A stretch of DNA of 64,000 bases, taken from the NCBI GenBank assembly GCA_009773395.1, contig WRPI01000006.1, positions 62,001 through 126,000 of the forward strand, written 5' to 3'. Under the pieces are notes generated by a model. That model was not told the origin of the DNA, made no database searches, and worked only from the letters and a program-made list of their open reading frames with translations. How positions within the stretch are numbered: the first letter of the stretch is position 1; every line of letters begins with the position of its first letter. This stretch comes from Hyphomonadaceae bacterium (lineage in GTDB: Bacteria > Pseudomonadota > Alphaproteobacteria > Caulobacterales > Aquidulcibacteraceae). The translations under genes and the position numbers were made by a program. Of the stretch, positions 1 to 9,002 are shown piece by piece.

Positions 1-520
1 CTTTCAGAAGATTGTAAAACCTCACAGACTGCACCTTAGAAATGGCGCTATCCCACTCACTTAGAATTTCGGGATCATCGGCAACTTCTTGAAGCCCTAA
101 ACATTCATCACGAACCATTGCACCACACTGCGACCTCGATGTGAGATCATTGCGTAAAATAGCATTGGAATGTTTTGTTTCTATTTCGTCGAGTCTCATA
201 GGGTCAATTTTGCTCGAAATTGCAACCCAGATATTTGTCAATATTTTGCGGTCAATTGAACCCGGCAAAAGCTTAGTGTCAGCATTTTCAAAAAGCGCTT
301 CAAATGGCTCGAAAAACGCGCGGCTTAAACTTGGCTGGAATTTAACTTCAGCTTCTTGAACTATGCAGTTTTTTTCCAATAATTCAATTATTTCATCGAA
401 AGGTAAATGCTTGGCACCGCCGGCGCGCATTGTTTCAAATTCGGGTATTAGAGCCGCAGATATATTGGCCGGCAAGCGCGCCAATAGCCCAAGCAATAGT
501 ATTTTCTTATCTTGGTTCAT
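1..520 (-). CDS. Partial hypothetical protein (C-terminus outside window)
   Basis: The reading frame opens at an ATG at 520 (N-terminus MNQDKKILLLGLLARLP) and stays open to the window edge, about 173 residues, so it is cut by the window. It is predicted soluble, without a signal peptide or obvious membrane segment. I do not recognise the family. A stretch near residues 63-100 (SRAFFEPFEALFEN and following) faintly recalls uncharacterised alphaproteobacterial proteins with an R-FF-PLEPFL motif, but that is only an impression. It lies about 70 bp downstream of the PhoP/PhoQ-like operon on the same strand and may be read through from it. Confidence 0.6.
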   Translation of the reverse strand, partial: MNQDKKILLLGLLARLPANISAALIPEFETMRAGGAKHLPFDEIIELLEKNCIVQEAEVKFQPSLSRAFFEPFEALFENADTKLLPGSIDRKILTNIWVAISSKIDPMRLDEIETKHSNAILRNDLTSRSQCGAMVRDECLGLQEVADDPEILSEWDSAISKVQSVRFYNLLK

Positions 521-588
521 TTATTTGGAGTTGTCCCGACGCCCAATGTTTTTCATGAAAAATATGCATTCTCACAAATGGGTTAAAT

Positions 589-1971
589 TCAGGTTTCAAC
601 AATTGGCAATTGCAAATTCACGCGCAGCCCACCCGTTGGTGAAGTTTCCAAAACCAAAGCCCCGCCATAAGCACGCGCCAATTCATCGGCAATTGAAAGA
701 CCTAAGCCCGAACCATGCGAAGTTTCGTCAAGTTTCACGCCACGTTTAAGGGCAATTTGGATTTGGGATTGGGTAAGGCCATCGCCGTCATCATCAATGA
801 TAATGAGGATTTTGCCGCTTTCAGGATAGGCAAAACTTATTTCGACCAAACCACCACCATATTTGCAGGCATTTTCGGCCAAATTGCCTATCAAATCTTC
901 GAGGTCTTCTTGATCACCGCGAAAAATCGCAGTCGTTATTCCCACAATATTCAGCGTGACGCCATCGTCGCTATAAAGCTTGGTCAAAGTGCGGACAATA
1001 TCTTCGACAACTTGCATTATTGGGGTTCGTGCGCGCAGTGATTCCGCCCTTGCCACTGCTTGGGCACGTTTCAAATAATGGTCAACTTGCCTTTGCATGG
1101 TTTGTGTTTGGCGGAATACTAAGCTACCGAAACTATCTGAGCTTTCTCGGCTTTCATTTAGCAATACCGAAATAGGCGTTTTGAGGGCGTGCGCCAAATT
1201 GCCGACTTGGGTTCGCGCGCGTTCGACCACTTCTTGATTATGGGTCAATAAAGCGTTTAATTCCCGTGCCAATGGCGCCAGTTCGATAGGCAATAAATCG
1301 TCCAAACGCTCCCGCTCGCCATTGCGAATTTCCGCAAGCTCCGCGCCCATTCGGCGAACTGGTTCAAGGCCCAACCTAACTTGCAAGATAATGGCGACAA
1401 TCAAGCCTGTCGCCAATAAAAGCAAACTGCCGATCAAAACCAAATTAAACCGCTTAGACGCTTCATAAATTTCGGTTCTGTCACTGGCGACAATTATTAT
1501 GGACGCAAATTCGCGGTCTGGGAGTTTGATAATCCTATAGCCAATGCGCAGTGGTTCTGTGCCTCTATCCAAATCGCTTGCGCCAGTTGCCCCAAAATTT
1601 GCGAGACCCAGATTTATTTCTTCAATCGGAATATTCAGGGTTTCATCAAAAAGTGAACGCGACCTTACTTGGTTAGTCTTACTGATTACTGCATTAGGCA
1701 ATAAATCCGCGACCCGCCAATAATATCCCGATAAAGGGCGCAAAAAGCGGGGGTCTGTGGGTGGGCGTTCAATTGTCAATTTGTCGTCCACATTGACATT
1801 GACACTGGCAGCAAGTGCGTCAATTGACACCGATATTTCACGATCAAACGCGGCTTCAACCGAGCTTCGGAAAATTGCCGACAACCCCCAACCAGTCAAA
1901 GCCAGTGCTAAACTGCTCCAAAGTGCAGCGACCAAAACCAGTCTAAGAGTTAGTGAAACTGGCTTTTTCAA
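589..1971 (-). CDS. Sensor histidine kinase, PhoQ/FeuQ-like
   Basis: This is a membrane-bound kinase of 460 residues. TM1 is at about 10-33, followed by a periplasmic sensor loop, TM2 at about 176-197, a HAMP-like linker, and the H-box GNLAHALKTPISVLL with the phospho-acceptor at His261. The N-box (NLAENACKYG, about 363-372), G1 (DDDGDGL, about 393) and G2 (GSGLGL, about 420) are intact, so it should be active. The HALKTPI form of the H-box is typical of the PhoQ/FeuQ group. It starts 2 bp after the response-regulator stop and is the last gene of a three-gene operon. The signal sensed is unknown; divalent cations or osmolarity are the family precedents. Confidence 0.88.
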   Translation of the reverse strand: MKKPVSLTLRLVLVAALWSSLALALTGWGLSAIFRSSVEAAFDREISVSIDALAASVNVNVDDKLTIERPPTDPRFLRPLSGYYWRVADLLPNAVISKTNQVRSRSLFDETLNIPIEEINLGLANFGATGASDLDRGTEPLRIGYRIIKLPDREFASIIIVASDRTEIYEASKRFNLVLIGSLLLLATGLIVAIILQVRLGLEPVRRMGAELAEIRNGERERLDDLLPIELAPLARELNALLTHNQEVVERARTQVGNLAHALKTPISVLLNESRESSDSFGSLVFRQTQTMQRQVDHYLKRAQAVARAESLRARTPIMQVVEDIVRTLTKLYSDDGVTLNIVGITTAIFRGDQEDLEDLIGNLAENACKYGGGLVEISFAYPESGKILIIIDDDGDGLTQSQIQIALKRGVKLDETSHGSGLGLSIADELARAYGGALVLETSPTGGLRVNLQLPIVET

Positions 1972-1973
1972 TG

Positions 1974-2642
1974 TTATTCGGGTTCAGGTTTTACTAATTG
2001 GTAGCCAAGCCCACGAACCGTATTGATGCGGTTTTGGCCAATTTTTTTACGCAGCCTACCGATGAAAACTTCAATAGTGTTCGAATCTCTATCAAAATCT
2101 TGATCGTAAATATGCTCTATCAATTCAGAACGCGGAACTACGCGGCCTTCGTGGTGCATCAAATATGTTAAAAGCCGCAATTCATGGCTGGTAAGTTTTA
2201 TTGGATTGCCATTCACAGTTGCCCGTTGCGCGCGGGGGTCGAGGCGCAAATCGCCTGATTCAAGGGCGGCAGTGGCATGACCCGCAGCACGCCTCACCAA
2301 AGCACGTAGCCTTGCTAATAATTCTTCGGCGTGAAATGGCTTGGTGAGATAATCATCAGCACCCGCATCAAAGCCTGCGACTTTTTCCGACCATCGATCG
2401 CGGGCAGTCAAAATAAGCACTGGCATTGTGCGCCCTTCGGAACGCCAGCGTTCGAGAACACTAACTCCGTCTATCAGTGGCAAACCCAAATCAAGGACGA
2501 CAACATCATAGGGTTCGGTATCACCGAGGAAGTGACCTTCTTCGCCGTCTTTCGCAAAATCAACGGCATAGCCAGCTTCATTCAAGGTTCGGCTTAATTG
2601 ACGCCGTAAATCGGGATCATCTTCGACAACTAAACAGCGCAT
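1974..2642 (-). CDS. OmpR/PhoP-family response regulator
   Basis: This 222-residue protein has a receiver domain at 1-115, with acidic pocket Glu7-Asp8-Asp9, phospho-acceptor Asp51 (VVLDLGLP) and conserved Lys101 (YLTKPF). A winged-helix DNA-binding domain follows at about 125-218 (TSHELRLLTYLMHHEG, IEVFIGRLRKKI, TVRGLGYQL). It is the partner of the adjacent kinase, with 2 bp between the two genes and 2 bp to the upstream PepSY gene. FeuP/PhoP-type regulators control envelope and ion-homeostasis genes; that role is inferred here from family and operon structure. Confidence 0.92.
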   Translation of the reverse strand: MRCLVVEDDPDLRRQLSRTLNEAGYAVDFAKDGEEGHFLGDTEPYDVVVLDLGLPLIDGVSVLERWRSEGRTMPVLILTARDRWSEKVAGFDAGADDYLTKPFHAEELLARLRALVRRAAGHATAALESGDLRLDPRAQRATVNGNPIKLTSHELRLLTYLMHHEGRVVPRSELIEHIYDQDFDRDSNTIEVFIGRLRKKIGQNRINTVRGLGYQLVKPEPE

Positions 2643-2644
2643 TA

Positions 2645-3007
2645 TTAACCCCCACGTCTTGAAATTATTTGACCAGTTTCAGCATCGATCACAAAAATAA
2701 TGATGCGACCGCGAACTTGGTCATCTGATGGTTCCCACCGCACAACATAAACCATTCGACCGCCTTCATTGACCAAATTCGCATCACTTAAACGGCCCGG
2801 AATTTGCGAGCCGATTATTTGCGCCACTTCGCGTAAACTTAAAGTCCGGTTTTGTTGCGCGACAATAATATCAAGGGGCGACGGATAGCTGCCATTGAAG
2901 GATTGCGCAATCGCCGCTTCAAATCCCCGGTTGTGTGGGCGCGCCTGTGCCGAAAGCGGTAAAGCTATGGCTATCAATAATGGCAAAATTCGAAAAATTG
3001 TTTTCAT
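2645..3007 (-). CDS. Secreted PepSY-domain protein
   Basis: This 120-residue protein has an N-terminal signal peptide (hydrophobic segment at about 5-21, cleavage probably after AQA). The C-terminal 70 residues look like a PepSY fold (LSLREVAQIIG, VVRWEPSD, IIIFVIDAETGQIISRRG). PepSY proteins are often encoded beside PhoP/PhoQ-type systems in proteobacteria and may modulate the periplasmic sensor. It is the first gene of the PepSY-regulator-kinase operon. The function beyond this association is inferred. Confidence 0.75.
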   Translation of the reverse strand: MKTIFRILPLLIAIALPLSAQARPHNRGFEAAIAQSFNGSYPSPLDIIVAQQNRTLSLREVAQIIGSQIPGRLSDANLVNEGGRMVYVVRWEPSDDQVRGRIIIFVIDAETGQIISRRGG

Positions 3008-3099
3008 AAAAGCTGAATATCACAAAGTGCATGAACATAGTTTGAATGAGTGCTTATTGAAACTTTAATTTGCATTGCATCAACAAAACAGGCTTATTC

Positions 3100-3843
3100 C
3101 TATGGTTTTTTCGCTTTGCAGGCCGCAATAAATGCGCAAAAAAGTCGTTGGGAATGTTCACCAAAACCGACATCTGATGGATTTTCAGGCTTTGGCCATA
3201 ATAATTCAGGGTGCCATTGAACCCCAATTGCGAAGCTCTTGTCGATTCGTTCAATCGCTTCGATTACATTATCAGGCGCTTTGGCTGTGATTTTGATATT
3301 TGGAGCTGCCGTCATCACTCCCTCGGAATGATGCGAATTAGTGATGATTTTGTTTGTGCCCATGATTGAAGCAAGTTTTGAATCTGGGCCAATATTTATT
3401 TCGTGGCGGGTTAAGCGATCATCATGTTTAATCTCACCAGTTATATGGGCCTGAATTTGAAAAGTGATTTTAGCACCGCTTAACATTGCGAGCATTTGCA
3501 TCCCATTACAAATACCAAGATATGGCAAATCCATTCCAAGAAACGCCTCAATCAATTGGCGTTCGATTTCAAAGCGGTCGGATTCTGGCGAAGTGCTGTC
3601 TTCGCCTTCAATATAGTGATTTTTGGGAAATTTTATGCGTGCGCCAGTTGATAAAAGACCAGCGCAATTTTGTTTTGCGAATTCAATTGAGTCCAAGGCA
3701 TAGGGCAAGCCGATTGCGATGCCGCCTGCAGCCTCAATCGCCCGAAAATAGCCCTTATTGGTTTGATAAAACCGCCCACCGTTTGAGCTATCTTCATCAA
3801 GGATTACGCCAATTATTGGCTTTGCCCCCATAAATTTAGCCAT
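3100..3843 (-). CDS. Class I glutamine amidotransferase-like peptidase C26 (PuuD-like)
   Basis: This 247-residue protein has the gamma-glutamyl hydrolase-like fold of the C26 family. The nucleophile is Cys112 in YLGICNGMQML, and the His211/Glu213 pair lies in GVQWHPE, so the catalytic triad is complete. The family includes gamma-glutamyl-gamma-aminobutyrate hydrolase (PuuD), which releases GABA in putrescine breakdown, but no other puu genes are in the window and the substrate is not certain. Its ATG overlaps the stop of the upstream DnaJ-like gene by one base (TAATG), which suggests translational coupling. Confidence 0.82.
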   Translation of the reverse strand: MAKFMGAKPIIGVILDEDSSNGGRFYQTNKGYFRAIEAAGGIAIGLPYALDSIEFAKQNCAGLLSTGARIKFPKNHYIEGEDSTSPESDRFEIERQLIEAFLGMDLPYLGICNGMQMLAMLSGAKITFQIQAHITGEIKHDDRLTRHEINIGPDSKLASIMGTNKIITNSHHSEGVMTAAPNIKITAKAPDNVIEAIERIDKSFAIGVQWHPELLWPKPENPSDVGFGEHSQRLFCAFIAACKAKKP

Positions 3844-4799
3844 TATTCGCGACCTTTCGGAGCTTCATTTTTCCTGCCCCAAAGTTCAATCAAATTCAGA
3901 AGTTCAGCATTGTCGCCGTCGGGCAATGAAATCATCAAATGAACGAACAAATCCCCAGCGCCTTCCTTCTTGGCAATACCACGACCTTTTAACCTCAGGA
4001 CTTGGCCAGAATTGGAATTTGGTTTTAGGGTCAGTGCGACTATTGACGACGGGGTAACCAATTCGACTTTGCCGCCAGCCAAGGCTTCGAGAAGTGTGAT
4101 TTTCAAATCAGTGTGAATGTCTTTGCCTTCAATGCGGTAGCGCGCATCGGGAGCAATTGCGACTTGCACCAATAAATCGCCAGCCGGCCCACCGCCTTGG
4201 CCCTTTTGGCCTTTAGTTTTTAGGCGCAATGTTTGGCCATTTTCGACGCCAATTGGAATAGTAACATCTATGTCTTGACCAAGAACTGAAATCCTTTTCT
4301 TGGCGCCCAATATTGCGTCGATTGTCTCAATTTGGATTTTGGCGCTTAAATCTTGCCCTTTGGCTTGCGGGGTCGCCCGCCTTTGTTGACCGCGAACATT
4401 AGCACCAAATAAATCGCCGAAGAAATCTTCAAACTCAGGTGAGCCGTAGCCCGTTGTGCCACTACGGGCCCTTCCACCTGCATTCATGCCCGCAAATGGC
4501 CCGCCCGGCCCAAATGGATCAGCACCGCCGCGCGAACCACCAAATCCACCACCACCAAAGCCCGCAAATTTTGGATTGCCATCGGCATCAATTTCGCCGC
4601 CATCAAATTTGGCTTTGCGCGCTTCATCATCAAGAAATGCAAAACTGGCAGAAATTTTCTTAAATTTCTCCTCCGCCGCTTTGTTGTTTGGATTTTTGTC
4701 AGGATGAAATTCTTTGGCGAGTTTGCGATAAGCTTTGCGCACTTCGGCAAGCGGAGCACCTTGCTTTACGCCTAAAACAACATAGGGATTTTCCGCCAC
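3843..4799 (-). CDS. cbpA: DnaJ-class co-chaperone, CbpA-like
   Basis: This 318-residue Hsp40 has a J domain at 1-70 with the HPD motif at 32-34, a Gly/Phe-rich linker at about 80-115, and two C-terminal substrate-binding subdomains. It lacks the CxxCxGxG zinc finger, so it is a type II (CbpA/DjlA-like) co-chaperone for DnaK rather than DnaJ itself. The start is a GTG with AGGAG six bases upstream. That ribosome binding site lies inside a perfect 9-bp hairpin (4806-4833). The gene follows GTA g15 by 53 bp on the same strand and is coupled to the downstream amidotransferase gene. Confidence 0.85.
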   Translation of the reverse strand: MAENPYVVLGVKQGAPLAEVRKAYRKLAKEFHPDKNPNNKAAEEKFKKISASFAFLDDEARKAKFDGGEIDADGNPKFAGFGGGGFGGSRGGADPFGPGGPFAGMNAGGRARSGTTGYGSPEFEDFFGDLFGANVRGQQRRATPQAKGQDLSAKIQIETIDAILGAKKRISVLGQDIDVTIPIGVENGQTLRLKTKGQKGQGGGPAGDLLVQVAIAPDARYRIEGKDIHTDLKITLLEALAGGKVELVTPSSIVALTLKPNSNSGQVLRLKGRGIAKKEGAGDLFVHLMISLPDGDNAELLNLIELWGRKNEAPKGRE

Positions 4800-4833
4800 A
4801 TAATTCTCCTAAATTCATATTTAGATTTAGGAG
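4799..4833 (-). promoter_or_regulatory. Hairpin sequestering the cbpA-like ribosome binding site
   Basis: In the transcript the order is CUCCUAAAU, a 10-nt loop, AUUUAGGAG, six bases, then GUG. The nine-base arms (4825-4833 and 4806-4814) are perfectly complementary, and the 3' arm contains the whole AGGAG Shine-Dalgarno. The stem has six A-U and three G-C pairs, so it could open at raised temperature. There is no following T-tract, so it is not a rho-independent terminator. An RNA thermometer or a coupling device is inference. Confidence 0.5.
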
Positions 4834-4852
4834 TGTTGGGTTAAGATTTCAA

Positions 4853-7800
4853 CTAAACTATTGCAATTGTAGAATGATTGGCATGACCAAGCCGTCCGTC
4901 TGCGGCGAATTGGGCAATTTTTAGCGACAATTGGGTTTGCGAGACACCAAAATCGGCCATTTCGTCAAGATAATTAAAGCTCTCGCCAGAATTATTTATG
5001 GTTCTTACAATTTGATTATTTTGGTTTAATATTTCGATTTTATAGCTTGCACCAGCTTGCCGTGGGCTTGGCATTTCCCAATTATCGTAATTGCCATTCT
5101 CGCGCGCCACGTAACTGATAATTATTGACGCCCCATCGCGTTTGGCCCGTAAATGACACGGTGACCAAGGCAAGCCCGCAATGCCTTCAAAATTCGTGGC
5201 GACAATTTCGACGTTGGGAGAACTAGGTGTGGCAAAATGCCATTCAAGAATTTGAGCCCATAATTCGCGGCCCAAATTGGCGCTTACACCAGCATCGTCT
5301 AAAACAACCATTTGGCAATTAGCATTGATCGCTGGTGCGAATGCCGTGCCATTTAATCCGCGAACTACCCCTTCGAGACTATAAATGTCTGCGCCAATCA
5401 AAGCCGCAGATCGATAAGAAATAATATCGATAATTTTTCCAGCTTCAATCAAACCCAAATAGCCACTTGCACTCTCTAAACTTCCAAAATCCAAATGCAC
5501 TTCGATTGCCATATTCAGCGTCATTGATGTATTGGTTTTTGGCAAAGTGGTAAGCAAAGTTCCAGCTTTTGCTGGTCTTAGAATTGGCGCAATCACAACG
5601 TCATTTAAGCGAACTTCAACGCCGCCCAACCAAGGTGAACTTGCGGCATAAAAAATCGGTTTGGGATCCGAAAGCGAGGCAAATGGATAGGGCAAATCCA
5701 AAACAAAACCCAATGGCGCCGGCGCAAAGATGGAATCGAATTTATATTGGCCGGCATAAGTGTTAGCTCCATTAAGCCCTTCAGGTTGGGGTTTAGATAA
5801 GAGCATTTTGGCAGGGCTAGTGCCTTCCATTGATGCAACAACCCAAAGTCCTTTGTCTTGAAAGAAGATTATGTCACCCAATTCCAATGTTAAACCCAAT
5901 TCAAGCGAAGGCATGATTTCGAGGCTTTCTTGGCTGGCATTTATTGCCCACAAACTGCGGCTTGCGATTTGATTGCGTAAATCGTGATTGCCGATAATGG
6001 CGGCAGAATATTGCGCCAATGAACCGCTTGAAACATTATTTTGCGCCTGGTGAGTTATTATTTCATATTGGTTCTCAATTGCGTAAGAAGAAAAATTCAA
6101 TTTCGAAATCGGATTGTTTTGGTCGTTAATCGAGGTGAAAAATATGCCGTCATCATGGGCAATTAAATCACTTTGCGTAACTTCAAAAACTGGTGATGCT
6201 TTGCCAATTGAGGTGAAAACCAATGTGAGGTTTTCGACATTTACTGCGATACCAAATGTCTGCAACAATGAATCAATGGCATCGCGCGCCGACATTGGCG
6301 CTTCAATGATATAGCCATCAATTGCGCCCAAATCATCGCTCACAATGGCCTCTACCCCGACGCGGGCTGCAATATCGGTCAAGATATTATTAAGCGAAAC
6401 TTGCCCCATGCGGCCCATAATCCAATGGCCTTTTGCGAAATTATCGGCATCGCGCCAAACATTGGTTAGGGCAGGAAATGCGGGATATGGCCTCGCGTCC
6501 CACGCCCAAATATGGGTTTTATCGAGCGCAATCATAGCGCCTTGATATTGCGTAGCGGCCTGATTGTGATTAGCCCAATAAGTCAAAAACGCATCGAGGC
6601 ATTGTCTTTGTTCATGGTCATCACGCTTGCCTGTCGAAAACGGTGGGATACCATTTTCAATACTTTTGGCATCGGGGAATACACTGGGCCGATTGCCCCC
6701 TCTATCAATTGCAGGGAACCCCACTTCCATAAATCTCAGAGGCTTAGAACCAGCGTTCCATAAAGTTTTGGCGGTTTGCCGCACCCCATTGATGCGTTGA
6801 TGATGGTCGTTTTGCCAGTAATTTCTTATGTCTTTTTGGCGATAAATCCAAGGTTCGTTGTAAGTGCTGTCGGCAATCGGCGTAGATTGGCGGTTTTGGC
6901 GCGCGGTGTCACTTGCGTAATAATAATCATAGCCTTCGCCGCCTTCTACGTTGGCCATCAATGAGGTTTGTTTGAGCCGAGCATCACCAGCATCGCGATC
7001 GCTTATTGACGCGTAATAATCTATGCCAACAAAATCAATGGCGGCATTGGCCCATAATTTATCGAGCGGGAAATAAGTGTTATTGCTTTGGCTATGATAA
7101 TAAGCGCCATATTCGGTCCAATCTGCGGCATAGGAAATTTTACATTCCACGCCCAAAATCGCGCGCACTTGCCCTGCCAAAATGACTAGCTTTTCCACAA
7201 AAGGAAAGCCTTCATTTGCGTCTCTAACAATTGTTAGGCTCACCAATTCCGAGCCAATAAGGAAAGTATCAACACCGCCAGCAGCTTTGGCAATTGCCGC
7301 CATATGCAATATGAAGCGCGAATAACTCCATTCATTCGGGCCACTATAGGAGATGTTTTGCCCAATTATATTATAGTGGCTGGCGGTAATCGTGCCAAAA
7401 AAGGCATCTATTTGATTACTGGCAGTGGCAGTTCCATCAACTGTGCCACTTTGTGTTGGCGCGGGAAAACAACTTATGCGCCCACGCCATGGATATGAGC
7501 CTTGAAACCCCGACCCCCAGGGATTTGGCAATTGATTATTTTGCGCTATATCCATCATCACAAATGGGTTTAGCGTCACCGCAATATTGCGGTTTTTCAT
7601 CGCTATTATTGCCTCAATTAATGAAGCATCATCGGGGCTGCCGCCATAAGCTGGGTTGCCGTCATGGCTCGTAACAACTTGGGCAGTCGAACGCGACAAC
7701 CCCGCAGCACTCCATTGGCGCGGAATTGTGTTCTTAATCGCATTGTCAATTTTGGGCATGATTTGGCAATATTGCGCGCGCAAATCTGTGCCGAACCAAG

Positions 7801-8242
7801 CGGCGACCAAACTTATTGACGATACATTTGGCAAATCAGGTGCCAAATTATCAAGCGATGCAATGAAATCAGTTTTGCGGTTTTGATGTTGATTAAGTGC
7901 TTCTTCTTTGCCTTTAGTTATGAGGTTGCGAATGGGCGTGGTGGCATAGGCAAATTCATTAGCACCCGGAATCAAACAAACTGCCTTGATTTTGTCTTCC
8001 AGATTCTCGCCGTCTTGATTTTTTGGATTTGCAAAAACTTCAAAAGACAATTGTGGAATACGATCGCCAAAACTTTCAAGTGGCAAGTCTTCAAAAACCA
8101 CATAAGCAAGGCCCTTGTTATTTGGGGCATTGTCAATTCCAATAATTGCCTCAATCAAAGGATCTGGTTCTTGAATTTCATTGCCAAGATAAATGCGGTG
8201 TTCGACTTGGCTTAAGTCCCATTCCTCGCCATTGGCCCACAC
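4853..8242 (-). CDS. GTA g15, tail hub/host-specificity protein (main part, downstream of frameshift)
   Basis: This frame encodes the bulk of GTA gp15: an N-terminal region, a TIM-barrel glycoside-hydrolase-like domain (GTA_TIM, with stretches such as AKAAGGVDTFLIGSELVSL and VGIDYYASISD), then phage-tail hub domains up to the C-terminus. Family members are about 1250-1300 residues. Here 1129 residues follow the first ATG at 8242, but homologous sequence (KVKEFYYSLSFAIGLCEG) continues upstream in frame to about 8315, where it should join the fragment at 8290-8607. The ATG at 8242 is therefore internal and has no reason to be a true start. It is the last gene of the GTA operon. Confidence 0.9.
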   Translation of the reverse strand: MWANGEEWDLSQVEHRIYLGNEIQEPDPLIEAIIGIDNAPNNKGLAYVVFEDLPLESFGDRIPQLSFEVFANPKNQDGENLEDKIKAVCLIPGANEFAYATTPIRNLITKGKEEALNQHQNRKTDFIASLDNLAPDLPNVSSISLVAAWFGTDLRAQYCQIMPKIDNAIKNTIPRQWSAAGLSRSTAQVVTSHDGNPAYGGSPDDASLIEAIIAMKNRNIAVTLNPFVMMDIAQNNQLPNPWGSGFQGSYPWRGRISCFPAPTQSGTVDGTATASNQIDAFFGTITASHYNIIGQNISYSGPNEWSYSRFILHMAAIAKAAGGVDTFLIGSELVSLTIVRDANEGFPFVEKLVILAGQVRAILGVECKISYAADWTEYGAYYHSQSNNTYFPLDKLWANAAIDFVGIDYYASISDRDAGDARLKQTSLMANVEGGEGYDYYYASDTARQNRQSTPIADSTYNEPWIYRQKDIRNYWQNDHHQRINGVRQTAKTLWNAGSKPLRFMEVGFPAIDRGGNRPSVFPDAKSIENGIPPFSTGKRDDHEQRQCLDAFLTYWANHNQAATQYQGAMIALDKTHIWAWDARPYPAFPALTNVWRDADNFAKGHWIMGRMGQVSLNNILTDIAARVGVEAIVSDDLGAIDGYIIEAPMSARDAIDSLLQTFGIAVNVENLTLVFTSIGKASPVFEVTQSDLIAHDDGIFFTSINDQNNPISKLNFSSYAIENQYEIITHQAQNNVSSGSLAQYSAAIIGNHDLRNQIASRSLWAINASQESLEIMPSLELGLTLELGDIIFFQDKGLWVVASMEGTSPAKMLLSKPQPEGLNGANTYAGQYKFDSIFAPAPLGFVLDLPYPFASLSDPKPIFYAASSPWLGGVEVRLNDVVIAPILRPAKAGTLLTTLPKTNTSMTLNMAIEVHLDFGSLESASGYLGLIEAGKIIDIISYRSAALIGADIYSLEGVVRGLNGTAFAPAINANCQMVVLDDAGVSANLGRELWAQILEWHFATPSSPNVEIVATNFEGIAGLPWSPCHLRAKRDGASIIISYVARENGNYDNWEMPSPRQAGASYKIEILNQNNQIVRTINNSGESFNYLDEMADFGVSQTQLSLKIAQFAADGRLGHANHSTIAIV

Positions 8243-8289
8243 CCTGCCAATACCATTGATTGGCCCTTCGCAAAGCCCGATGGCAAAAC

Positions 8290-8607
8290 TTAGGCTGTAA
8301 TAAAATTCTTTGACTTTTTGCCCAGTTTTGCCGCCGACTTGGCCCGCCGTTTTACCAAGGTTTCCTTGAATTTAGCGGCCCAAATCAACTGGCCAGAAAT
8401 GCGCATCTTTCCATAAATGATTGGCATTGGTGCGCCATCGAGGGAAGTTTGCAATTTCAACCCCGCAAGGCGAGACGGTTGTTTTTTGTAACCACCCAAT
8501 TCGGAACTGATTACTCCGTCTATGCGCGATCCAGCCATGGCGCCAATAAAGCCACCGATGGGGCCGAATAATTGCGACCCGACTGTTGATAAAATTAAAG
8601 TTGCCAA
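8290..8607 (-). CDS. GTA g15 N-terminal fragment (separated by a -1 frameshift)
   Basis: These 105 residues match the expected N-terminus of gp15: a Gly/Ala-rich hydrophobic start (MATLILSTVG), then DGAPMPIIYGKMRISGQLIW, which corresponds to the conserved PVVYGR-RV-GQ-IW region. The frame runs into a TAA at 8290-8292 after the A5 tract (TTTTT on the plus strand, 8315-8319). Reading -1 at that tract, or restoring one A, joins it directly to the large g15 frame and gives about 1250 residues. The ATG at 8607 overlaps the end of g14 by 13 bp. Confidence 0.85.
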   Translation of the reverse strand: MATLILSTVGSQLFGPIGGFIGAMAGSRIDGVISSELGGYKKQPSRLAGLKLQTSLDGAPMPIIYGKMRISGQLIWAAKFKETLVKRRAKSAAKLGKKSKNFITA

Positions 8608-9002
8608 TTTTTATGTCCTAAATATTGATATGACTTTCGCAGCCGTTTTTGGAACCATGCGCCAAATCGGTTCAAGGTTACGCCACGTGTCCAGTGAGAG
8701 TGAATAATTTGGTTGTTTTCAATTAAGATTGCGACATGAAGATTTTGGGTTTCACATTCACTTGGTTCTTGCGCTAACAGCAAAATATTGCCGAGCTTTG
8801 CTTCAAAAGACTGGGTTAGAAAATCAACGCTCTCCAATCCTTGCTCCAAATTCATGCCCAATCGCGATGGAATAATATGGCCTAATTCTGCGAACACGCC
8901 CTCCAAAAACCCTGCGCAATCGCAACCAAAGCCTTTTATGCTCGCGCCGCTTTTGAACGGCGTAGCCAACCAAGTTTTAGCAATGGCAACAAGCTGGTTC
9001 AC
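8595..9002 (-). CDS. GTA g14, NlpC/P60-family cell-wall peptidase
   Basis: This 135-residue protein has the NlpC/P60 papain-like fold. The catalytic cysteine is Cys29 in GCDCAGFLEGV and the catalytic histidine is His89 in NLHVAIL. In RcGTA, gp14 is the peptidoglycan-cleaving peptidase at the tail tip, which helps DNA cross the recipient cell wall. It overlaps g13 by 4 nt and g15 by 13 nt, keeping the order of the tail-tip module. Confidence 0.9.
   Translation of the reverse strand: MNQLVAIAKTWLATPFKSGASIKGFGCDCAGFLEGVFAELGHIIPSRLGMNLEQGLESVDFLTQSFEAKLGNILLLAQEPSECETQNLHVAILIENNQIIHSHWTRGVTLNRFGAWFQKRLRKSYQYLGHKNWQL

Noticed and set aside
8242-8242. ATG at 8242 as a genuine start of an independent g15
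   Set aside because: Conserved gp15 sequence continues upstream of it in the same frame to the A5 tract, and the missing N-terminus is found in the neighbouring frame.
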